Assembly (NCBI GenBank): GCA_016764835.1
Contig: JAESRD010000364.1
Coordinates: 1-6,405, forward strand
Length of the DNA stretch: 6,405 nucleotides
Direction of reading: 5' to 3'
Origin: Paracoccaceae bacterium
Lineage (GTDB): Bacteria > Pseudomonadota > Alphaproteobacteria > Rhodobacterales > Rhodobacteraceae
Shown here piece by piece: positions 1 through 5,637 of this stretch; position 1 is the stretch's first letter, and each line of letters starts with the position of its first letter. Under the pieces are notes generated by a model. It did no database searches and had not been told where the DNA came from. It saw only the letters and a program-made list of their open reading frames with translations. Position numbers and translations under genes: made by a program.

Positions 1-969
1 ATCATTGGCTGCGCGCCGCTCTATGCCAAAGGCCATAGCCAAGGCGAATATATCTTCGATTTCAACTGGGCGCAGGCATATGAGCAATCGGGGGGCGACT
101 ATTACCCCAAGCTGCAAATCGCCGTGCCGTTTACCCCCGCAACAGGCCGCCGCCTGATGACCCGCCCCGGCTACGAGCTCGCAGGCATGTCAGCCCTCGT
201 GCAAGGTGCTGTGCAATTGGCCAGCAACAATGAGCTGTCCTCGCTGCACATTACCTTTTGCACAAAAGCCGAGGCCGAAGCGGGCGCGCAGATGGGCCTG
301 CTGCGCCGCCTCAGCCAACAGTTTCACTGGATCAGCGACGGTTACGCTGACTTTGACGGTTTCCTCGCCGCGCTCTCGTCGCGTAAACGCAAAAACATCC
401 GCAAAGAACGGGCCAAAGCCCAAGCATTTGGCGGCGAAATCCGCGCCTTTACCGGCGATGACCTGCGCCCCGAACATTGGGATGCCTTTTGGCACTTCTA
501 CCAAGATACAGGCAGCCGCAAATGGGGCACGCCCTATCTCAGCCGCGCCTTCTTTGACATTGTCCAAGAGCAGTTGCGCGATGACGTTGTGCTGGTGCTG
601 GCCTTACAAGACGGCACCCCCATCGCCGGCGCGCTCAACTTTATTGGCCGCGATACGCTTTTTGGCCGATATTGGGGGGCCAGCGCCCACCATCCTTTCC
701 TGCATTTCGAACTGTGCTATTATCAAGCCATCGACTGGGCCTTGGCCAATGGGCTAACCCGTGTTGAAGCCGGGGCGCAGGGCGAGCATAAACTGGCGCG
801 CGGCTACCTGCCGGTGGCCACCCATTCGCTGCATTGGATTGCCGAGCCGAGGTTCCGCCAAGCCATTGCTCACTATCTTGAAGAAGAACAAAACGCCGTT
901 GATGAGGAGATCGAAGTGCTGACAGAATACGGGCCATTTCGCCGCGAAACCCGGGACGAAGCCGAATGA
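1..969 (+). CDS. FemAB-like GNAT-fold acyltransferase (COG3146/DUF482 type), 5' truncated
   Basis: The reading frame is open from the first base of the window and gives 322 residues ending at a TGA; the start lies upstream of the window. The protein resembles the FemAB-like/GNAT family once called DUF482 (COG3146, 'peptidogalycan biosynthesis/recognition'), whose biochemical reaction is not established. Family hallmarks are visible: HSQGEY at residues 12-17, the [16 protein letters not shown] segment near residues 36-51, a basic [12 protein letters not shown] stretch at 126-137, and the late [12 protein letters not shown] block around 258-269. Members are usually about 380-390 residues as I recall, so roughly 60-70 N-terminal residues are probably missing. 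There is an in-frame GTG at 124, but conserved family sequence continues upstream of it, so it is not the start. Its stop overlaps the start of phhB in an ATGA, which implies co-transcription and translational coupling. Family assignment is firm; the substrate is unknown. Confidence 0.88.
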   Translation: MIGCAPLYAKGHSQGEYIFDFNWAQAYEQSGGDYYPKLQIAVPFTPATGRRLMTRPGYELAGMSALVQGAVQLASNNELSSLHITFCTKAEAEAGAQMGLLRRLSQQFHWISDGYADFDGFLAALSSRKRKNIRKERAKAQAFGGEIRAFTGDDLRPEHWDAFWHFYQDTGSRKWGTPYLSRAFFDIVQEQLRDDVVLVLALQDGTPIAGALNFIGRDTLFGRYWGASAHHPFLHFELCYYQAIDWALANGLTRVEAGAQGEHKLARGYLPVATHSLHWIAEPRFRQAIAHYLEEEQNAVDEEIEVLTEYGPFRRETRDEAE

Positions 970-1253
970 ACGGTCTGCTCAGCCCACTGCAACGCGCCGC
1001 CTTGTTCTCAGCCGGTTGGGCCATGGTGCAAGGCCGTGACGCCATAACCAAAACCTATGCATTCGCCGATTTCGCCGCCGCGATGGGCTTTATGATGCAG
1101 GCCGCAATCTGGGCCGAAAAGATGAACCACCATCCCGAATGGTCGAACATCTACGGTAAGGTCACTGTGGTGTTGACCAGCCATGATGCCGGGGGGCTCA
1201 CCCCCCGCGACAGCAAGCTGGCCATCAAGTTTGACGAGATCGCTAATCTTTAG
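966..1253 (+). CDS. phhB: 4a-hydroxytetrahydrobiopterin (pterin-4a-carbinolamine) dehydratase
   Basis: This 95-residue cytosolic enzyme dehydrates 4a-hydroxytetrahydropterin to the quinonoid dihydropterin, regenerating the pterin cofactor used by aromatic amino acid hydroxylases such as phenylalanine hydroxylase. The length is normal for the family. The signature is complete: E51-x3-H55-H56-P57-E-W59, Y63, then H73-D74-A-G-G-L-T and D82. The paired histidines, the proline and the later histidine are the known active-site residues of the DCoH/PCD fold. The ATG overlaps the upstream acyltransferase stop by four bases (ATGA). No good Shine-Dalgarno is visible before it, so reinitiation after the upstream gene is likely. 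The 3' end shares four bases with the convergent peroxiredoxin gene. No phenylalanine hydroxylase gene is in view, so the pterin user is unknown; in other bacteria this small enzyme also serves pterins generally. Confidence 0.93.
   Translation: MNGLLSPLQRAALFSAGWAMVQGRDAITKTYAFADFAAAMGFMMQAAIWAEKMNHHPEWSNIYGKVTVVLTSHDAGGLTPRDSKLAIKFDEIANL
1190..1207 (+). repeat. Seven-base-pair GC hairpin inside phhB
   Basis: C plus six G (1190-1196), a CTCA loop (1197-1200), then six C plus G (1201-1207) form a perfect all-GC inverted repeat. It lies within the codons for the conserved GGLTPRD motif, so the amino acid sequence partly dictates it. No T-run follows, so it is not a terminator by itself. The two homopolymer runs of six are possible slippage sites. 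Confidence 0.6.
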
Positions 1254-1735
1254 AGCTGGCCGAGCAATGTCTCTGCGCCCGAAAGATCACACGTGCCCGG
1301 TGCGGCTTCAATATTGAGCTGGGTCACAACACCGTTTTCAACAAGCATCGCGTAGCGTTGCGAGCGGCCGATAAGCCCGGCTGGTGGGGCGTCAAAGCCC
1401 AGCCCGATCGCGGCTGTATAGCTGCCATCAGCGTCGCCCAGCATGGTCACGCCGCCCTTGGCCGCACCGGTAGCATCGCTCCAAGCAGCCATAACAAAGG
1501 GGTCATTGACTGACAGGCAGATAACCTCTTCAACGCCTTGCGCTGCCAATGCTTCGCGGTTCTTAATAAACGACGGCACATGCGCGGTGGTGCAGGTGCC
1601 GGTAAACGCGCCAGGCAGACCAAATATTACAACTTTGCGCCCGGCAGTCAGCGCACTGAGCGCCACCGCTTCGGGGCCCTCGGCCCCCATGCGCAAGAAA
1701 TTAGCTTCGGGGAGTGTGTCACCGGTTGAAATCAT
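1250..1735 (-). CDS. Peroxiredoxin, Prx5 (atypical 2-Cys) type
   Basis: This 161-residue thiol peroxidase reduces hydrogen peroxide and alkyl hydroperoxides at a reactive cysteine. The peroxidatic motif is P41-GAF-T45-G-T-C48, matching the family PxxxTxxC signature, with C48 as the attacking residue. The active-site arginine is expected among R124/R127 in the [13 protein letters not shown] block. A further cysteine is C73, and C149 near the C-terminus ([11 protein letters not shown]) sits where human PRDX5 has its resolving cysteine, so an intramolecular C48-C149 disulfide is plausible. The length matches stand-alone Prx5 proteins; there is no fused glutaredoxin domain. The ATG at 1735 has a good Shine-Dalgarno, GAGGA at 1747-1743, seven bases upstream. 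The gene converges on phhB with overlapping stops and is divergent from the flavoprotein gene. The reductant (glutaredoxin, thioredoxin or other) cannot be read from the sequence. Confidence 0.93.
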   Translation of the reverse strand: MISTGDTLPEANFLRMGAEGPEAVALSALTAGRKVVIFGLPGAFTGTCTTAHVPSFIKNREALAAQGVEEVICLSVNDPFVMAAWSDATGAAKGGVTMLGDADGSYTAAIGLGFDAPPAGLIGRSQRYAMLVENGVVTQLNIEAAPGTCDLSGAETLLGQL

Positions 1736-1832
1736 CGTTATGTCCTCATTTTGTCAATTGCCACGCGGCCTTTGCACTATAGGGTCAGCGCGTGCAGAAG
1801 CGATAGGCCAATGCGAGATCGATAGGAAATTC
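1736..1832. promoter_or_regulatory. Divergent promoter region between peroxiredoxin and flavoprotein genes
   Basis: This 97-base gap must carry promoters in both directions. The palindrome CTATAG (1777-1782) offers a TATAGT -10-like box for the peroxiredoxin (minus strand, 1781-1776), leaving a leader of about 30 bases, but no good -35 lies at the right distance upstream. On the plus strand TTGTCA (1751-1756, one mismatch to TTGACA) is followed 18 bases later by only a poor CACTAT. Two copies of CGATAGG (1801-1807 and 1820-1826) lie before the flavoprotein start; the second runs into its Shine-Dalgarno. Weak core elements would fit activator-dependent expression, but no operator for a named regulator is recognisable. 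Confidence 0.4.
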
Positions 1833-3041
1833 ATGGCTCATTTTATAGTGATCGGCGGCGGGCAGGCTGGGGCCTCGCTTGTGGCCAAACTGCGCAGCAG
1901 CGGTTTTGACGGCGACACCACCCTGATCGGGGCCGAGGCGGCCCTGCCCTATCAGCGCCCGCCATTGTCAAAAGCCTACCTAATGGGCGAGATGGCCGAG
2001 GAGCGGCTCTATCTGCGGCCGCAAAGTTTCTACGATGACAACAATATCACCCTACGCACCGGCACCCGCGTGGTTGAAATCCAACCGCAATACAATCAGG
2101 TCGTGCTCGAAGCTGGCGAGATCTTGTCCTATGACGCGCTGGCCCTGACCACCGGTTCGCATCCGCGCAGCCTGCCCAGCGCTATTGGCGGCATGCTCGA
2201 TGGAGTGTTCACCATGCGCGATCTGGCTGACGCAGACGCCATGGCCCCGGCATTTACCTCCGGCGCAAAAGTGCTGGTGGTTGGCGGTGGCTATATTGGC
2301 CTAGAGGCCGCAGCCGTAGCCGCCAAAAAGGGGCTGAACGTCACGCTGGTGGAAATGGGCGAGCGGATTTTGCAACGGGTCGCCGCGCCGCAAACCTCTG
2401 ATTATGTGCGCGAACTTCACCGCTCGCACGGCGTCGATATCCGCGAAGGCATTGGCCTTGAGCGGCTGATCGGCACTGACCGCGTCACCGGCGCTGTGCT
2501 CACCGACGGCACCGAGCTGGAGCTTGATTTCGTCATTGCCGGGATCGGCATCTTGCCCGCAAGCCTGCTGGCCGAAAGCGCCGGGCTGACCATTGATAAC
2601 GGCATCTCGACGGACGAATTTTGCCGCACATCTGCGCCCGGAGTTTGGGCCGCGGGCGACTGCGCGTCTTGTTTGTTCGAGGGCAAGCGCATCAGGCTTG
2701 AGAGCGTCGGCAATGCCATTGAAATGGCCGAAGTCGCGGCTCAAAACATGCTCGGCCAAGAGGTGGTCTATAAGCCCAAGCCGTGGTTCTGGTCTGATCA
2801 ATATGACATGAAACTGCAAATTGCCGGGCTCAATACTGGCTATGATACGGTGTATACCCGCCCCGGCGACAAGGGCGGCCAAGCGCATTGGTATTTTCGT
2901 GATGACAGGCTGATCAGCGTTGATGCAATGAACGAGCCGCGGGTTTACATGGTCGGCAAACGCTTGATTGAAAGCGGCAAATCACCCGATCCAGCGCAGT
3001 TGATCAACCCTGAGACAGACCTCAAAGCTCTGCTCAAATAG
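1833..3041 (+). CDS. FAD/NAD(P)-dependent ferredoxin reductase-like oxidoreductase
   Basis: This 402-residue flavoprotein belongs to the putidaredoxin/rhodocoxin reductase type, which passes electrons from NAD(P)H through FAD to a small [2Fe-2S] ferredoxin, often for P450s or dioxygenases. Two Rossmann motifs are visible: the FAD-binding GGGQAG at residues 8-13 and the NAD(P)-binding GGGYIG at 151-156, the latter followed by an acidic E at the end of the second strand (TLVEMGERIL), which favours NADH. The second FAD motif is AAGDCA with D276. YQRPPLSKAYL near residues 46-56 and a C-terminal reductase domain (WFWSDQYDMKLQIAG through YMVGKRLIE) complete the family pattern. The start is ATG 1833 with AGGA at 1824-1827; the open frame extends to 1443 but that part is antisense to the peroxiredoxin. 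All three cysteines (C264, C277, C280) cluster near the FAD site. No ferredoxin or oxygenase gene is nearby, so the partner is unknown. It is followed after 16 bases by rsmD. Confidence 0.9.
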   Translation: MAHFIVIGGGQAGASLVAKLRSSGFDGDTTLIGAEAALPYQRPPLSKAYLMGEMAEERLYLRPQSFYDDNNITLRTGTRVVEIQPQYNQVVLEAGEILSYDALALTTGSHPRSLPSAIGGMLDGVFTMRDLADADAMAPAFTSGAKVLVVGGGYIGLEAAAVAAKKGLNVTLVEMGERILQRVAAPQTSDYVRELHRSHGVDIREGIGLERLIGTDRVTGAVLTDGTELELDFVIAGIGILPASLLAESAGLTIDNGISTDEFCRTSAPGVWAAGDCASCLFEGKRIRLESVGNAIEMAEVAAQNMLGQEVVYKPKPWFWSDQYDMKLQIAGLNTGYDTVYTRPGDKGGQAHWYFRDDRLISVDAMNEPRVYMVGKRLIESGKSPDPAQLINPETDLKALLK

Positions 3042-3057
3042 TGAGGACCCCAGAACA

Positions 3058-3624
3058 GTGAGAATCATAGGCGGCCAAAACCGTGGCACTGTCTTGGCCG
3101 AGCTGGGCCGGGGCGACGAACGCGCCCATTTGCGGCCAACGCCAGACCGGGTGCGCGAAGCGTTGTTTTCAATGTTGCTCAGCGGCCGCTACGGCAATGC
3201 GGTGCAAGACACGCATGTGCTTGACCTGTTTGCAGGCACCGGTGCGCTGGGGCTAGAGGCCCTGTCGCGCGGCGCGGCTTTTGCCAGCTTTGTCGATAAT
3301 GGCCGCACAGCGCTTGATCTGATCGCCAAGAACATCGCCAAAACCCGGCAGCAAGACAGCAGCGCCGTGCTGAACTGCGCCGCCGCCAAACTACCGCCAA
3401 ACACCCAAGACGCATGCGACCTGGTTTTCCTCGATCCGCCCTACGGCGCGGGCCTCGGCGCGCCTGCATTGACGAGCGCCAAGACCCAAGGCTGGGTCGC
3501 CCCCGGCGCACTGATCATCTGGGAAGAAACCAGCCCCCAACCCGCGCCGCCCGGCTTTGTCATGCGCGAATACAGGCGCTACGGCGCCAGTCACATAACA
3601 ATATTAGAGGCGGTAAATGACTGA
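3058..3624 (+). CDS. rsmD: 16S rRNA (guanine(966)-N(2))-methyltransferase RsmD
   Basis: This 188-residue SAM-dependent methyltransferase modifies G966 (E. coli numbering) of 16S rRNA in the small ribosomal subunit. The N-terminal MRIIGGQNRG and the LRPTPDRVREALFSML block (residues 25-40) are typical of RsmD. The SAM-binding loop is LDLFAGTGALGLEALSRG (55-72), with the acidic D80 after the second strand, and the catalytic motif IV is D126-P-P-Y129. The length is normal for the family. The start is GTG at 3058, placed directly at the conserved MRIIGG and preceded by GAGGA (3043-3047) at ten bases. It follows the flavoprotein by 16 bases and overlaps the next gene by eight, so the three genes probably form one transcript. 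In many bacteria rsmD sits beside coaD; it does not here. Confidence 0.94.
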   Translation: MRIIGGQNRGTVLAELGRGDERAHLRPTPDRVREALFSMLLSGRYGNAVQDTHVLDLFAGTGALGLEALSRGAAFASFVDNGRTALDLIAKNIAKTRQQDSSAVLNCAAAKLPPNTQDACDLVFLDPPYGAGLGAPALTSAKTQGWVAPGALIIWEETSPQPAPPGFVMREYRRYGASHITILEAVND

Positions 3625-3964
3625 TTTACCTGTGCATTTTTGCCCCGGCTGCGGCATGGCCCAGCAGGCCAACCCGCGCTACCCTTGGTACTTCTGCAAA
3701 TCTTGCGCTGACAAAACAGCCGGTGGCGACGGCCGCGCACTGGTCTTTACCAACCAATCGCTTTCAGGCGGGTTTAGCTGGCGCTACGCCAACCAGCCTG
3801 ACGGCTGGACAGACTGCGGCGGCGCGGCCTGTCTCATCGGCGGGCGCGCCGTTTTGGCCACCGAAGCGCGCTTTGGCGGCATTGTCATTCAACCGCTGCT
3901 TAGCGGGCAGATCCCGGCGCATTTGCGCAATGTGACAGACCTGCGCCACCCGACCCGACCCTAG
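3617..3964 (+). CDS. Small putative zinc-ribbon protein of unknown function
   Basis: This 115-residue protein has no function I can name. The N-terminus holds two CxxC knuckles, C9-P-G-C12 and C27-K-S-C30, fourteen residues apart and separated by YPWYF. This arrangement fits a four-cysteine zinc ribbon; two further cysteines, C67 and C72, lie in the middle (DCGGAAC). The remainder is a compact, tryptophan- and glycine-rich domain (SGGFSWRYANQPDGW, then GGRAVLATEARFGGIVIQPL) with no signal peptide or membrane segment, so it is likely cytoplasmic. The ATG lies inside the end of rsmD (eight-base overlap) with GAGG at 3607-3610, six bases upstream, so it is translationally coupled to the rRNA methyltransferase. 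A role in RNA or ribosome handling is only guilt by association. The intact motif, good ribosome site and operon position support a real gene. Confidence 0.75.
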   Translation: MTDLPVHFCPGCGMAQQANPRYPWYFCKSCADKTAGGDGRALVFTNQSLSGGFSWRYANQPDGWTDCGGAACLIGGRAVLATEARFGGIVIQPLLSGQIPAHLRNVTDLRHPTRP

Positions 3965-3982
3965 AAACTGGGTCTTATTCTT
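3957..3982 (+). terminator. Weak candidate intrinsic terminator after the zinc-ribbon gene
   Basis: GACCC (3957-3961) and GGGTC (3970-3974) form a five-base-pair stem with an eight-base loop containing the stop codon, followed by TTATTCTT (3975-3982). The stem is short and the T tract is broken, so termination would be modest. On the opposite strand the same stem has no following T tract, so it would not serve the convergent gene. It lies in the ten-base gap between two convergent genes. Confidence 0.3.
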
Positions 3983-4685
3983 GGGGCTCGTAGTTGAAAC
4001 TGGCAATCATCTGCCCGCCAAGCGTCTGGCCAAGCAGGCTCAGATCATCTATCGGCACCGCCCCATAGCGGATATTGTTGAGCATAAAGTACGACGCGCC
4101 GCCGCCGGGGTTTGGTATGGCCGTGATCCGCAGCAACATTGGCCCCCAAATCGCATCTTCATAGCGGCCAATCACATCAATAATCTGCAGCCCGTTGACC
4201 TGCGCCTGACGCCAGCCAAGCATTTCGCCGCCGCCATGTGGCGCCGTGGCTTGGTTAAACACCTGCTCATACATGAGCGGGGCAATGCCTTCGAGCAGGG
4301 CTTCCATTGGGTCAACCGAGCCTTCGGGCAGCTCCCATTCGGCGGCATGGATGGTGATGTTTTCAATCAATGCCGGGCCGTCTTCTGTGTCATAAGTATA
4401 GGTGAATTTGACAAAGCCATTTTCGGGCGCGCCGTCTGATATCAGGTTGATCCGATCATCACGCGGCAGGGCCACGCGAAACGGCGCAGGCACGGCAATG
4501 TCGAATTGTTCGGTAAAGGCAGCATCAAAGACAAAAACCCGGCGCGCGGGGATGCTGCCAAGATCAAACAAGTTGAATTCGGCAGCCTCTTGCGCCGACG
4601 CAGCGGCGGCGCTGTCTTGGGCAATGGCCGCGTTTGGGCCAACACCCGCAAGCAGCATGACGAGCGCATAATGAATAATCTTCAT
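3975..4685 (-). CDS. Secreted (periplasmic) protein of unknown function
   Basis: This 236-residue protein starts with a clear Sec signal peptide: MK followed by a hydrophobic run (IIHYALVMLLAGVG), then an AIA-QD cleavage site after about residue 22. There is no lipobox cysteine, and in fact no cysteine anywhere in the protein. The mature part is acidic and looks like a soluble alpha/beta domain, with recognisable stretches FVKFTYTYDTEDGPALIENITIH in the middle and RYEDAIWGPMLLRITAIP later; there are no further membrane segments. I do not recognise a family. The ATG at 4685 has GGAGA (4697-4693) seven bases upstream. It follows map by 24 bases on the same strand and is probably co-transcribed with it, although no functional link between a cytosolic aminopeptidase and an exported protein is evident. 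The export call is firm, the function is unknown. Confidence 0.82.
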   Translation of the reverse strand: MKIIHYALVMLLAGVGPNAAIAQDSAAAASAQEAAEFNLFDLGSIPARRVFVFDAAFTEQFDIAVPAPFRVALPRDDRINLISDGAPENGFVKFTYTYDTEDGPALIENITIHAAEWELPEGSVDPMEALLEGIAPLMYEQVFNQATAPHGGGEMLGWRQAQVNGLQIIDVIGRYEDAIWGPMLLRITAIPNPGGGASYFMLNNIRYGAVPIDDLSLLGQTLGGQMIASFNYEPQE

Positions 4686-4709
4686 AGCAACATCTCCAAA
4701 TATCAGCGC

Positions 4710-5513
4710 CTAAGTCGGATGGAACCTCCCGGCAGGCGACAGCGTAAATATCTCGGCCCCGTCTGGGCCAATGCCGATTGAATGTTCAAACTGGGCCGAC
4801 AGGCTTTTATCTCGGGTCACAGCCGTCCAGTCATCGGCCAGAACCTTGGTCTCAGCACGGCCAAGGTTAACCATCGGCTCTATGGTGAAAAACATACCTT
4901 CTTCAAGCACAGCCCCCGTGCCGGGGCGGCCATAATGCAGCACATTTGGCGGCGCATGAAACACCCGGCCAAGCCCGTGGCTACAAAAGTCGCGCACAAC
5001 ACTCATGCGGTGAGATTCCGCATAGACTTGAATGGCCGCACCAATATCGCCAAATGTATTGCCCGGTTTGGCCGCCTCTATGCCCTTCATCAGCGCGTCA
5101 TGCGTGACTTGGATCAACCGCTCAGCCTTGCGGCTGGGCGTGCCAGCCACATACATCCGCGATGTATCGCCAAACCAACCGTCAACTATGACCGTGACAT
5201 CAATATTAATAATATCGCCATCTTTCAGACGTTTATCACCTGGGATCCCGTGGCAAACCACATGGTTTACGCTAATGCAGGACGCATGCTGATAGCCCTT
5301 ATAGCCAATCGTCGCCGACACAGCGCCCGCATCATCGACCATTGCCGTAATCAGCCGGTCCAGCGCGCCCGTGCTTTGGCCCGGTGCAACATGCGCGCTG
5401 ATTTCATCAAGCATCTGCGCCGCCAAAGCGCCCGCCTTGGCCATGCCCGCGAATTCGGATGTCTCGTAAATTCGGATGCTGTCGCGCGTCAGCCGGCCTC
5501 GTGGTGCATTCAT
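4710..5513 (-). CDS. map: Type I methionine aminopeptidase
   Basis: This 267-residue dinuclear-metal hydrolase removes the initiator methionine from nascent cytosolic proteins when the second residue is small. All five metal ligands of the family are present: D105, D116 (NIDV...GDTSRM), H179 (CSHGLG), E212 (FTIEPM) and E243 (QFEHSIG). The conserved substrate-pocket histidines H88 (VVCHGIPG) and H186 (VFHAPPN) are there too. It lacks the N-terminal zinc finger of eukaryotic type I enzymes. I place the start at ATG 5513 (MNAPRGRLTRD), where relatives begin, with AAGGG near 5526-5522 as a modest ribosome site. An in-frame ATG at 5573 would add 20 residues without a ribosome site and would run through the promoter. 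The usual glycine before the metal-binding histidine (CGHG) is serine here, a mild variation. It heads a two-gene transcript with the exported protein and is divergent from the cinA-type gene. Confidence 0.95.
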   Translation of the reverse strand: MNAPRGRLTRDSIRIYETSEFAGMAKAGALAAQMLDEISAHVAPGQSTGALDRLITAMVDDAGAVSATIGYKGYQHASCISVNHVVCHGIPGDKRLKDGDIINIDVTVIVDGWFGDTSRMYVAGTPSRKAERLIQVTHDALMKGIEAAKPGNTFGDIGAAIQVYAESHRMSVVRDFCSHGLGRVFHAPPNVLHYGRPGTGAVLEEGMFFTIEPMVNLGRAETKVLADDWTAVTRDKSLSAQFEHSIGIGPDGAEIFTLSPAGRFHPT

Positions 5514-5528
5514 CAGTTCTGCCCTTAA

Positions 5529-5557
5529 ATTATAGCCTATAGATAAGGCAGTTAACT
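5529..5557 (-). promoter_or_regulatory. Candidate map promoter with perfect TATAAT
   Basis: On the minus strand a perfect TATAAT lies at 5534-5529. Upstream, TTAACT (5555-5550, about four matches to TTGACA) sits at a short 15-base spacing, and the hexamers at 16-18 bases are poor, so the -35 is weak. Transcription would begin near 5522, giving a leader of only about nine bases before the map ATG at 5513. The -35 region coincides with the 12-base palindrome. Confidence 0.4.
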
Positions 5558-5559
5558 GC
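5548..5559. repeat. Perfect 12-base palindrome in the map/cinA divergent gap
   Basis: GCAGTTAACTGC reads identically on both strands with no central spacer. It lies in non-coding DNA between two divergent genes, immediately upstream of the map -10 box and overlapping its presumed -35. That position suits an operator for a dimeric regulator. A single 12-base palindrome can also arise by chance, and I cannot name a matching regulator. Confidence 0.5.
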
Positions 5560-5637
5560 AGATATCCAGACATGCACCAATTGCTGGCAATGGCCGCGGC
5601 GCAGGCCTAGAACGGAGCCTAAGCAATAGGAGCCGCT

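Noticed and set aside
124..126. GTG at 124 as start of the first gene
   Set aside because: Conserved family sequence (HSQGEY and following residues) is encoded upstream in the same frame to the window edge, so the gene is truncated by the window and does not start here.
1190..1207. The GC hairpin in phhB as a terminator
   Set aside because: No T-run follows on either strand, and it lies about 45 bases before the phhB stop inside conserved codons.
1591..1608. Glycine rather than proline in the peroxiredoxin active-site motif (AFTGTC) as a novel variant
   Set aside because: The defining PxxxTxxC residues are all present, and glycine at this position is, to my recollection, common in alphaproteobacterial relatives.
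1751..1756. Perfect minus-strand TTGACA as a peroxiredoxin -35 box
   Set aside because: A -10 at normal spacing would fall inside the first codons of the peroxiredoxin gene, so it cannot drive translation of the full protein.
1774..1785. Resemblance to a phage T7 promoter (ACTATAGGG)
   Set aside because: Only the last nine or so bases match, the upstream specificity region does not, and no phage genes are nearby.
1443..1832. In-frame 130-codon upstream extension of the flavoprotein gene
   Set aside because: It lies antisense to the well-supported peroxiredoxin and runs through the divergent promoter region. The family N-terminus begins at ATG 1833, which has a good ribosome site.
2301..2888. 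Minus-strand open frame of 195 codons inside the flavoprotein
   Set aside because: It is a shadow of the high-G+C coding frame on the other strand; no family pattern and no ribosome site.
4782..5528. Long plus-strand open frame of 248 codons
   Set aside because: It is fully antisense to map, which has all its metal ligands. The translation looks like low-quality arginine- and histidine-rich shadow sequence with no domain.
5514..5573. Longer map start at ATG 5573
   Set aside because: The 20 extra residues are not typical of the family, there is no ribosome site, and the stretch contains the TATAAT box and palindrome. ATG 5513 matches the usual start MNAPRGRLTRD.
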